Shown: piece after piece, positions 59,046 to 64,000 of the stretch
Position numbering within the stretch: the first letter of the stretch is position 1
Layout: every line of letters starts with the position of its first letter
Notes under the pieces: generated by a model
Database searches by the model: none
What the model was told of the DNA's origin: nothing
What the model saw: the letters and a program-made list of their open reading frames with translations, nothing else
Source of the DNA: Neorhizobium sp. SOG26
Lineage (GTDB): Bacteria; Pseudomonadota; Alphaproteobacteria; Rhizobiales; Rhizobiaceae
DNA length: 64,000 bases
Assembly: GCF_003491345.1 (NCBI RefSeq)
Contig: NZ_CP025512.1
Span: forward strand, 2,525,001 to 2,589,000
Reading direction: 5' to 3'
Made by a program: the position numbers and the translations under genes

Positions 59046-59175
59046 TCTCATCGGCGCCCGCGGTGCAACGCCTGCTGATGAACGGAAGATCGGCCGGACG
59101 GTCGCCGGCATCTGCGCCGCCTCGATCTGGACCAGGGACGAGTGCCGCCGGCACGACGAGGCGGTTAAGCCGTGA
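58924..59175 (+). CDS. Rz1-like outer-membrane lipoprotein spanin (o-spanin)
   Basis: 83 residues in a frame different from the i-spanin, with about half of the gene nested inside it. The N-terminus is a lipoprotein signal (MKPVTSPIVLASSLTCALIA, then AGC lipobox, Cys at 23), followed by an Ala/Pro-rich stretch as in Rz1 proteins. AAAGG lies seven bases before the ATG. Together the pair would fuse inner and outer membranes in the last step of lysis. Confidence 0.7.
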   Translation: MKPVTSPIVLASSLTCALIAAGCGATAPASAPGLRRVVGTDLIGARGATPADERKIGRTVAGICAASIWTRDECRRHDEAVKP

Positions 59176-59219
59176 ACGGGGCAAGGAGAGGCACCCGGCA
59201 GTGCCAGCTGCGGGGCGGC

Positions 59220-59264
59220 CGAGGTGAGTAGGGGGATCCACCTCGACCGCCTGCTCGGTTTTTT
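59220..59264 (+). terminator. Possible terminator of the lysis genes
   Basis: CGAGGTG (59220-59226) pairs with CACCTCG (59239-59245), followed by a small ACCG/CGGT hairpin and TTTTTT (59259-59264). Confidence 0.45.
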
Positions 59265-59412
59265 CATGCGCGCGCCGAGCAACCGATCCTGGAACTTAAA
59301 GGGAGGTTTGATCAACGCCAACTTCGGTTGGTGCCCCCCTTAAATAAGAGGGGGTCTTGTGCCGTACTGAGTATGTAAGGGTTTGCTCGCGCGGAAAGTG
59401 CGGAAAACGAAG

Positions 59413-59474
59413 AAGCGCGTGCATCCCCCAAGAGCACGCGCTTCCCACGAAACCGAGGCTCTTCTGGGCTCGGT
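59413..59474. repeat. Double-hairpin element, copy 1
   Basis: Hairpin 1: AAGCGCGTGC (59413-59422) with GCACGCGCTT (59434-59443). Hairpin 2: ACCGAG (59452-59457) with CTCGGT (59469-59474). CGAGGCTCTTC (59454-59464) recurs at 61289-61299, and GCGCGTG/CACGCGC recurs at 61251-61277. Read on the minus strand, hairpin 1 is followed by CTTCGTTTT, so it could end the minus-strand transcript of the DUF982 genes. Confidence 0.65.
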
Positions 59475-59611
59475 CATTCAGATGGTACCCCAGTCGAATA
59501 GGACGGCATTTGCATCGAAAGATTTAGAGGGGGGACTTCGAAGTCGTGACAGGTGGTCGAGTGGCGCGTCCGAAGGAGATTGCCTTTCCCAAGATGGCGG
59601 CACACAAACGT

Positions 59612-59660
59612 GCTGGATCGTTTTCCCCGCGCTGGACTGCAAGCTGTCTGATACACCTGC
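59612..59660 (-). repeat. Conserved downstream element, copy C (most diverged)
   Basis: Lies 33 bases past the stop of the DUF982 gene at 59693. The minus strand reads CAGGTGTATCAGACAGCTTG, then a GGGGAAAACG loop region; compare the copies at 60851-60899 and 61584-61635. The hairpin arms are partly lost here. Confidence 0.55.
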
Positions 59661-59692
59661 AATGCATTGAATGGAGAAGTCGTAGATCCCGA

Positions 59693-60058
59693 TCAGGGTA
59701 AGCCCTTCGAGCTAAGACGCGGCGCATAAGCAGGCAGGGTCCTTGCCGTGTCGTTACCACTGGTGGCGGCTCCCTCACCTAGCAGCAGTGCATCTTGCGC
59801 GAATTTTGCGAAGATAAGCCGCGCTTGCTCTGTAGGGAGACGACGTCGAAGAACCGCAGAACAGGCGTTGCGCGCTGCGAGGTAGAGCTCGTCTCGCTCG
59901 CCGGCGAACCGGTTGGAGAGGAAAGAGAGAGCCTCTGCAGGGTTAGCGACCGCCTCCCGCCTGTATGAGCTTAGCCGCAAGACTATGGGAGCAGACCAGT
60001 CAGCCCAATGCGGGTCTACCACCGATAGATCCACTTTCCACTTCCGTCGCTGAGACAT
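59693..60058 (-). CDS. DUF982-like protein (long, diverged copy)
   Basis: 121 residues, starting MSQRRKWKVDLSVVDPHWAD, with the DUF982 pattern of an aromatic start, an AVANPAEALSFLSNRF helix and an ARNACSAVLRRRLPTEQARL helix. GGAGGT lies eight bases before the ATG. It has an extra C-terminal tail. Function unknown; it is one of four DUF982-type genes in the prophage. Confidence 0.65.
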   Translation of the reverse strand: MSQRRKWKVDLSVVDPHWADWSAPIVLRLSSYRREAVANPAEALSFLSNRFAGERDELYLAARNACSAVLRRRLPTEQARLIFAKFAQDALLLGEGAATSGNDTARTLPAYAPRLSSKGLP

Positions 60059-60134
60059 GATTCAAACCTCCGACCGCAGAAATCATGGAAACTGAAGCTT
60101 GTGCTAGCCTCGCTCACCTGCAGGTCGGGTTGTT

Positions 60135-60398
60135 CTAGTGGCTCTTTCTGACTTGGATCTCGCTCTCGTACGCCGCGAGGAAGAACATCTTCGCCGTCTC
60201 GTGGTCCGCCTCAAGGCGTAATGCTGCGCAACAGATGCTGATCGCTCTGGAGCAAGCAGGGTTTGTGACGGTGAAGTTTTCTCGCATGTAGCGAACCGCC
60301 TCTGCCGGCCCAGTGATCTGGCGAACACGTGTCTTCTCAACAAGGTTCACCGGCGGGTGCCATCGTCCGTGAAACAGCACAGGAATAATCTGCGACAT
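60135..60398 (-). CDS. DUF982 family protein (copy 2)
   Basis: 87 residues, the same length as the product of 42279-42542 and about 70 percent identical to it by eye; both end FFLAAYESEIQ-x-RKSH. The 13-base leader CGCAGATGAGCTA and the G-run ribosome site are shared too. It lies on the opposite strand near the other end of the prophage. Function unknown. Confidence 0.85.
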   Translation of the reverse strand: MSQIIPVLFHGRWHPPVNLVEKTRVRQITGPAEAVRYMRENFTVTNPACSRAISICCAALRLEADHETAKMFFLAAYESEIQVRKSH

Positions 60399-60684
60399 AT
60401 CTTTCCCCCTTAGCTCATCTGCGTAAGCTCGAAGGGAATATTCCGCTTTTCTACAATGAACGCGAGTCTCACCTGACTACCTCTTTTGGTGCAGAGGGCA
60501 GCCCGCAGGGCAAGGACGGTGGCTTAACAGATGCTGAAATGGCGCTGGTAACTGCCAGGTCACGATCGCTCACGCGCGTGCCCAGGCGCTTGAGGAACCT
60601 CGGCCTCGGGAGGTTGCTTACGTTCTGAGCACCGGGCGGCATGAACATTCGGGTACTGCCGTGACCAAAATGGCGGGGATCGTA

Positions 60685-60905
60685 TAAAGCAAAGGAGAGC
60701 CACCCTGGCGGGGGTAGCTCTCCTTCAAGCCTCATTGGAGGTGAGGTTTGATAGCCGAACCGGTTGGGTGGTTGGCTGAAAACAAGATAGCTCGACTTCG
60801 CCATGCCGGGTATCGTTTCAAACGCGGTACAGGCTACCTAAAAAGAAGAAGGGCCCAGCCGTTTTTTCCGCCTGAGCCCAAAGCTGTTTGATACGTCTTC
60901 AGGAT
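60685..60905. repeat. Diverged direct repeat of about 220 bp, copy A
   Basis: Matches 61420-61640 in the same orientation: a hairpin GGAGAGC (60694-60700)/GCTCTCC (60717-60723), a conserved CCGGTTGGGTGG block near 60770, and the hairpin element at 60851-60899. No reading frame is kept in both copies. Confidence 0.7.
60851..60899 (-). terminator. Conserved downstream element, copy A (hairpin after a DUF982 gene)
   Basis: 69 bases past the DUF982 stop at 60968. The minus strand reads AAGACGTATCAAACAGCTTT, then a hairpin GGGCTCAG.../...CTGGGCCC with a GGAAAAAACGG loop, then a U-rich CTTCTTCTTTTT. It can act as a terminator; the conserved 20-mer before it is not needed for that and suggests an RNA function. 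Confidence 0.6.
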
Positions 60906-60967
60906 GCATCATGCCGAGACGATTGTAGTCACCCAGCCGGGCCAAAATTGCAGGATGGGCAAGCGGG

Positions 60968-61219
60968 TCAGGCCAAGACGTAAGCCTCTATTGCCGCTGA
61001 CATGAACATCTCGCGAGCTTCCTCAATGGAGGAGGCTCGTCTCGCAGCTGCCTCGCATCGTAGGAGCGCCAGTTCGAAATAAAGACCTGAATTGTGAGGC
61101 CATCGGTGCTCCAAGCACTCGATGGCCTCTACCGGGCCTGGGATTGGCTCAGGTAGCCCATAACCGATCCTGATGGTGACCGGATACTTCCAGTGCCGTT
61201 CTGCGATGATCTCCTGCAT
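60968..61219 (-). CDS. DUF982 family protein (copy 3)
   Basis: 83 residues from the ATG at 61219 (MQEIIAERHWKYPVTIRIGY), six bases after GGAGAAA. It has the DUF982 layout: PVTIRIG start, PGPVEAIECLEHRWP, LRCEAAARRASSIEEAREMF and an end AAIEAYVLA. It sits between the two copies of the 220-bp repeat. Function unknown. Confidence 0.78.
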   Translation of the reverse strand: MQEIIAERHWKYPVTIRIGYGLPEPIPGPVEAIECLEHRWPHNSGLYFELALLRCEAAARRASSIEEAREMFMSAAIEAYVLA

Positions 61220-61245
61220 TTGTTTCTCCGCCAAAGGAGAGCGCG

Positions 61246-61310
61246 TAGGGGCGCGTGCCATGCCACTGAACACGCGCTCCCTACAAGTCGAGGCTCTTCG
61301 CTGCTCGGCT
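61246..61310. repeat. Double-hairpin element, copy 2
   Basis: GCGCGTG (61251-61257) pairs with CACGCGC (61271-61277), followed by CGAGGCTCTTC (61289-61299) and GCTCGG. Compare 59413-59474. On the minus strand it forms the leader of the DUF982 gene that starts at 61219. Confidence 0.6.
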
Positions 61311-61419
61311 GCGTCATAATCGTACGCTTCTACGGTAACGCGGCAACCTGACCGAAAGCGGTATTATCTTGGCATGCGGGCACGCCACTGCGCAGGGCAC
61401 GAGAGCTGAGGGTTGGTCA

Positions 61420-61640
61420 AAGCAAAAAGAGAGCCACCCGGCGGGGGCAGCTCTCCTTCGTCATCATTGGAAGCTAGGTTCAATTGCCGACCGGTTGGGT
61501 GGTCGGCTGAAGACAAACTATCCTGCTTTACTCATCCAAGGCACCGCTACAAACGCTGTAGCAGCTTCGGCACAATGAAGAGAGGGACCCAGCCGTTTTT
61601 CCCGTCTGAGCCCCCAAAGCTGTTGGATACATCTTTAGGC
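61420..61640. repeat. Diverged direct repeat of about 220 bp, copy B
   Basis: Matches 60685-60905. Hairpin GAGAGC (61429-61434)/GCTCTC (61450-61455), CCGGTTGGGTGG near 61490-61502 and the conserved element at 61584-61635. Confidence 0.7.
61584..61635 (-). terminator. Conserved downstream element, copy B
   Basis: 44 bases past the stop of the gene at 61679. The minus strand reads AAGATGTATCCAACAGCTTT, then GGGGGCTCAG.../...CTGGGTCCC with a GGGAAAAACGG loop, then TCTCTTC. Same layout as copy A. Confidence 0.6.
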
Positions 61641-61678
61641 TAGGTTAAATTAGCATTTAGTCAATTAAACCATTTGGT

Positions 61679-61930
61679 CTACCTCGGCCATTTTTCTCCA
61701 TCATTTGAAACAAAATCGGTCACGGATAATGTGCGAATGACATTGCCATCGGCATTGACGATATCGACCCGATCGAACGGAACAGGTTCGCCGCGAGCCT
61801 TCATCTCACCAACGATTTCGGACAGAGAGGTTGCAATCTCTGCAACAGCTTGATCTTCAGAAGAAAATTCAAGCCCATCTCGATCGATCACAGAGTCCAG
61901 CGCCCCATGGGCGTGGATAAAGTATTTCAT
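61679..61930 (-). CDS. DUF6894-like small protein
   Basis: 83 residues: MKYFIHAHGALDSVIDRDGL, then DQAVAEIATSLSEIVGEM and VDIVNADGNVIRTL. This matches small rhizobial proteins with a short beta-hairpin/helix fold as I remember them; function unknown. It is the first of the minus-strand small genes that carry the conserved downstream element. Confidence 0.68.
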   Translation of the reverse strand: MKYFIHAHGALDSVIDRDGLEFSSEDQAVAEIATSLSEIVGEMKARGEPVPFDRVDIVNADGNVIRTLSVTDFVSNDGEKWPR

Positions 61931-62039
61931 CTAGCAAGTATCTTTCCAGGCAACTGGTGCTTGCCGACTCGGGCTTCACCGAACGTGAGAAAGCGACTGC
62001 ATCGTGGCGTTTAGATGTCGCCCACGATGCGAGTGCGGG

Positions 62040-62258
62040 TCAGTTCACCGTCTTGCCGCTCACCTTCAGCACTGAAGCAAACAGCGTGGACAGATCGGGC
62101 GGCCGGTTTGGGTCTGCGTTCCAGTCTGCATCAAGGCAGCACTGAGGGCATGGCATGCCGGCGCCACCGCAGCCGCAAGCCTTGGGGCCATGCCATGGCT
62201 TGGTGGAGTGGAACTCGCATACAAACCCGGTTCCTCTGCAACGATGACAGTTCGCCAT
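62040..62258 (-). CDS. Hypothetical Cys-rich zinc-binding protein
   Basis: 72 residues from the ATG at 62258 (MANCHRCRGTGFVCEFHSTK), six bases after GAGG. Two CxxC-type knuckles (CHRC and CPQC) plus a CGCGGAG stretch resemble half of a DnaJ zinc domain. No partner is visible. Such small proteins are common in rhizobial phages and islands. Confidence 0.65.
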   Translation of the reverse strand: MANCHRCRGTGFVCEFHSTKPWHGPKACGCGGAGMPCPQCCLDADWNADPNRPPDLSTLFASVLKVSGKTVN

Positions 62259-62268
62259 CTCTGACCTC

Positions 62269-62478
62269 GTGAGCTTCCATGAACGAACCAACATACACGG
62301 CGGCCGGCAGTATCGCGGCTGCAACGGGGCGATGCTCGCCGTCGAGAAGGTTGAAGATGGGCGCGTGTTCTACCGGATCAATGGAACCCGAACCAGAACA
62401 TCAATGGAGCTATGCGCGTTCGCGCCAATCATGAAACACCAACTGAAAAGCGAGGCAGATGGCAGGCCAGAACGATGA
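62269..62478 (+). CDS. Hypothetical small protein
   Basis: 69 residues with a GTG start at 62269 and no good ribosome site. GGRQYRGCNGAMLAVEKVED and GRVFYRING look like a small beta-barrel. Its end overlaps the DUF1515 gene by 20 bases. Not recognised. Confidence 0.5.
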   Translation: MSFHERTNIHGGRQYRGCNGAMLAVEKVEDGRVFYRINGTRTRTSMELCAFAPIMKHQLKSEADGRPER

Positions 62479-62857
62479 AGTGCTGCGCGCTCTGGGGCGG
62501 CTGGAGGAAAGCGTCAGGTTGCTACGTGAGGACTTCCAGGAAGAGAAGTCCGCAGCCCGCGAAAGCCGAGCGGCCATCCATACGCGCCTGGACAGGCAGC
62601 AGGACGATCTTTCTCACCTTGAGACGACTGTCGTGCTGAGCGGCCAGACTGTCGCCCAGCAGCGAGACGTGATCGTCGGCCTCAAGGAGACTGTGGAGAA
62701 GGACATCCGCCCGACGATCGATGAAGTGAAGGACATCAAGCGTCTCGGCAAGACGGCGTCCTTCATCTTCGTCAGCCTTGGGTTCACAGCCGGCGGTGTG
62801 TTCTTTACCTTCTGGGACAGCGTGAGGCCTTGGCTCGGGAAGATCCTGATCCGCTAA
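62459..62857 (+). CDS. DUF1515 family protein
   Basis: 132 residues, a rhizobial phage/island family of unknown function. A long amphipathic coiled coil (about 5-85, LGRLEESVRLLREDFQEEK...) is followed by one membrane helix (TASFIFVSLGFTAGGVFFTF, about 101-120). This topology resembles some holin or membrane-tether proteins, but that is only analogy. Confidence 0.82.
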   Translation: MAGQNDEVLRALGRLEESVRLLREDFQEEKSAARESRAAIHTRLDRQQDDLSHLETTVVLSGQTVAQQRDVIVGLKETVEKDIRPTIDEVKDIKRLGKTASFIFVSLGFTAGGVFFTFWDSVRPWLGKILIR

Positions 62858-62942
62858 CTGTGCCGGCCCTACCTCAAAAGGCGTAGTTGCCTCATCTGTA
62901 CGGTCGCGTACATTCGCAATCGGCGGACCATAGTTGCGTATC

Positions 62943-62979
62943 AGCCCGCTGCGCCCCAATTGGGGTGCAGCGGGCTTTT
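62943..62979 (+). terminator. Rho-independent terminator after the DUF1515 gene
   Basis: A 15-bp stem with one G-T pair (62943-62957 with 62962-62976), loop AATT, then TTTT. Very stable. Confidence 0.88.
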
Positions 62980-62995
62980 CTGTCCCCAACGTGGT

Positions 62996-63183
62996 TTAGC
63001 GCTGTCTGGTCTTGATTGTCTGCATCAGGGCGTCGAGCTCGGCGCCGGCGCCCAGCATCAGGTTATCGGCAACTTCGACGATGCCGGAGAGGGCCTCCGC
63101 CTCTTGCCATCCTGCCCGCACCGCAGCCTCGGCCGTGACATCGTCAGGGACCTACTCAGCTTCTCCAGCGTCAACATGTCCAT
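62996..63183 (-). pseudogene. Frameshifted small gene at the right end of the prophage
   Basis: An ATG at 63183 opens MDMLTLEKLS and, after a change of frame near 63150, the sequence continues protein-like (VTAEAAVRAGWQEAEALSGI, EVADNLMLGAGAELDAL) to TAA at 62996-62998. The span of 188 bases is not a multiple of three, fitting one small indel. Product unknown. Confidence 0.4.
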
Positions 63184-63220
63184 AGGACCCGTCCAACGCA
63201 TTATATCGGGTAAGAATGGG

Positions 63221-63280
63221 CTGGACACATTTCCGAAAAAGCTAGTGATTGCGTGGGCGGAACGAGTGTCCAGAAACTGG
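63221..63280. other. Candidate integrase arm sites at the right end
   Basis: CTGGACACATTT at 63221-63232 repeats the left-end 40711-40722 exactly. GTGTCCAGAAA at 63266-63276 is the complement of the left-end palindrome region. Confidence 0.45.
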
Positions 63281-63312
63281 CTAAATGGTTGACGCTAAAT
63301 AATTCAGGTATG

Positions 63313-63328
63313 CCGGCACGGGGCACCA
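63313..63328 (+). other. attR: 16-bp core repeat of the prophage
   Basis: CCGGCACGGGGCACCA, identical to the tRNA-Leu 3' end at 40620-40635. No tRNA body precedes it, so it is the duplicated half-site. Confidence 0.88.
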
Positions 63329-63413
63329 AAAAACGCATTGCAAGCCAAACACTTGCTATGTTTTCAATGACTTGATCTTCCATCTGCTACAGCGACTTGC
63401 TACATCGCAGGGA

Positions 63414-64000
63414 ATGGAAGACATGACTGCATACCCTTGGTTATTCCTCCGAAACCGCACCTACTACCTTCGCGCTCCGGTGCCCGCAGACATTCGTGAG
63501 TCGCTGGGAAAGTCTCAGGTGTGGAAATCTCTCAGGACAAGCGACCGCCGAACGGCAATCGATCGGCTCCGCCAAGAGAGTGCGGTGGTCATGGCATTCT
63601 TCGAGAAAGAGCGGCACAGACAAGCTCGACGTAACGCTCCCCCTCTTGCAGAACTCTCGGAAGCTCAGATCAAGCTCGCCGCCGACATGTATTTTGCGCA
63701 TCTCCTGGAGGAGGACGAAGAACTACGGCTCAGTGGTTTCGAAGGAGAGAGCTTTGAGGAGTTTGCGGAGTGGCTAGATGTTCTGGATGAGGAAAACCGT
63801 GCCGAATTCGCTCGCGGGATGATTTCAGAATTTTTTTTGGAAGAGGCCGCTGAAGTTCTCACTTGGGATACCGTTGACCTGCGACTGGTGGACGACTCCC
63901 CGAGCTGGATCAGGCTCGTAAGGGCGATATACGCGGCCAGGATCAAAGCTGACGAGATGATCAGACGCCGGAACCGTGGTGATGTAATAGAAACGCCGAA
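63414..64000 (+). CDS. Second tyrosine recombinase (N-terminal part, runs off the window)
   Basis: At least 195 codons without a stop. It begins (ATG 63414 or 63423) with MTAYPWLFLRNRTYYLRAPV followed by RESLGKSQVWKSLRTSDRRT, the N-terminal domain (DUF6538-like) of a class of phage integrases, then acidic helices. The catalytic domain lies beyond the window. It is unrelated in sequence to the integrase at 40731 and starts 86-95 bases after attR. GCAGGGA is a possible ribosome site for the first ATG. Confidence 0.75.
   Translation, partial: MEDMTAYPWLFLRNRTYYLRAPVPADIRESLGKSQVWKSLRTSDRRTAIDRLRQESAVVMAFFEKERHRQARRNAPPLAELSEAQIKLAADMYFAHLLEEDEELRLSGFEGESFEEFAEWLDVLDEENRAEFARGMISEFFLEEAAEVLTWDTVDLRLVDDSPSWIRLVRAIYAARIKADEMIRRRNRGDVIETP

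Larger units (their letters stand above)
59176..59692. other. Non-coding stretch with several hairpins after the lysis cassette
   Basis: No gene is supported in 517 bases. It contains a possible terminator of the lysis genes (59220-59264), a double hairpin (59413-59474) and the conserved element at 59612-59660 that follows the DUF982 gene on the minus strand. Confidence 0.55.
60399..60967. other. Non-coding stretch between two DUF982 genes
   Basis: Contains repeat copy A and the conserved downstream element. A 111-codon minus-strand frame (60469-60804) crosses the hairpin and is not kept in the homologous copy, so I do not call a gene. AACCTC/GAGGTT near 60595-60615 is a further small hairpin. 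Confidence 0.5.
61220..61678. other. Non-coding stretch upstream of DUF982 copy 3
   Basis: Holds double-hairpin copy 2, repeat copy B and the conserved downstream element of the DUF6894-like gene. Short plus-strand frames (61369-61578, 61413-61643) overlap the hairpins and are not conserved between repeat copies. Confidence 0.5.
40620..63328. mobile_element. Integrated, degenerate prophage in tRNA-Leu(CAA)
   Basis: About 22.7 kb between two exact 16-bp copies of the tRNA 3' end. It holds an integrase and excisionase at the left end, a minus-strand early operon with a DnaN clamp, two nested insertion sequences, a 5'-truncated tail-spike gene, glycan-modification cargo, and a lysis cassette. 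No terminase, portal, capsid or tail-tube gene is present, so it cannot make particles alone. Confidence 0.85.

Noticed and set aside
60469..60804. Minus-strand frame of 111 codons
   Set aside because: It crosses a hairpin in repeat copy A; the homologous copy B has stops and an indel in the same frame.
59161..61660. Possible CRISPR array, because of repeated hairpins
   Set aside because: The repeats are long, few, diverged and unevenly spaced with genes between; no uniform repeat-spacer pattern exists and no cas gene is present.

Overview
The window is a piece of a high-GC alphaproteobacterial chromosome, most likely a member of the Rhizobiaceae (Rhizobium/Agrobacterium/Neorhizobium-like). 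I base this on gene content and order recalled from that family: DUF4167, prmC-prfA-ptsP-lysC, ubiG-DUF1178-nitrilase-grxC-comF, argJ-parvulin-secA, DUF982 and DUF1515 proteins, and rhizobial intergenic palindromes. No species can be named from the sequence alone.

Region 1 (1-12.0 kb) is housekeeping. It holds an envelope M23 peptidase, the disaggregase ClpB, a DUF4167 protein, then a minus-strand run of prmC and prfA (translation termination), ptsP (nitrogen PTS) and lysC (aspartokinase). Region 2 (12.1-23.6 kb) is accessory. It holds a secreted SH3 protein with an Arg/Asp-rich tail and a LacI-type regulator divergent from a pectin-fragment operon: a GH105 unsaturated glucuronyl/galacturonyl hydrolase, kduI, an uncharacterised 827-residue protein, and a complete sugar ABC importer. 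Two RIME-like palindromic repeats lie in this block, and a C-terminal scrap of a DUF4174 gene sits at its right edge. Region 3 (24.2-40.4 kb) is again housekeeping: ubiG, DUF1178, nitrilase, grxC, comF, an NDUFAF5-like methyltransferase, an orphan Flp pilin, mutT, GNAT, argJ, a SurA/PrsA-type parvulin, secA, a polysaccharide flippase, a CelD-like acetyltransferase and an acyl-CoA synthetase.

Region 4 (40.62-63.33 kb) is an integrated, degenerate prophage. A tyrosine integrase and excisionase sit beside a tRNA-Leu(CAA). The last 16 bases of that tRNA are repeated exactly at 63313-63328, which fixes attL and attR. The left arm is a minus-strand early operon: two Lar-like zinc proteins, a phage DnaN clamp and small unknowns. 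It breaks off inside a gene at an IS21-family element that carries a nested IS3-family element. Beyond the IS pair the right arm starts inside a tail-spike gene, so the packaging, head and most tail genes are missing, probably lost by IS-associated deletion. The right arm continues with surface-glycan cargo (a three-module glycosyltransferase, a DUF616 glycosyltransferase and an ABC-2 permease). A lysis cassette follows (GH19 endolysin and an overlapping spanin pair). After it come small minus-strand genes dominated by DUF982 proteins and set among repeated non-coding hairpin elements, and finally a DUF1515 gene.

Immediately after attR a second, different tyrosine recombinase runs off the end of the window. 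This suggests that another element is integrated in tandem at the same tRNA.

The most interesting unexplained signals are three. First, a conserved element of about 50 nt lies just downstream of three different small genes in the 59.6-61.7 kb segment. Second, two DUF982 paralogues with the same leader sit inverted at opposite ends of the prophage. Third, repeated gene-junction sequences in the Lar cluster include one that is now read through inside a fused protein.
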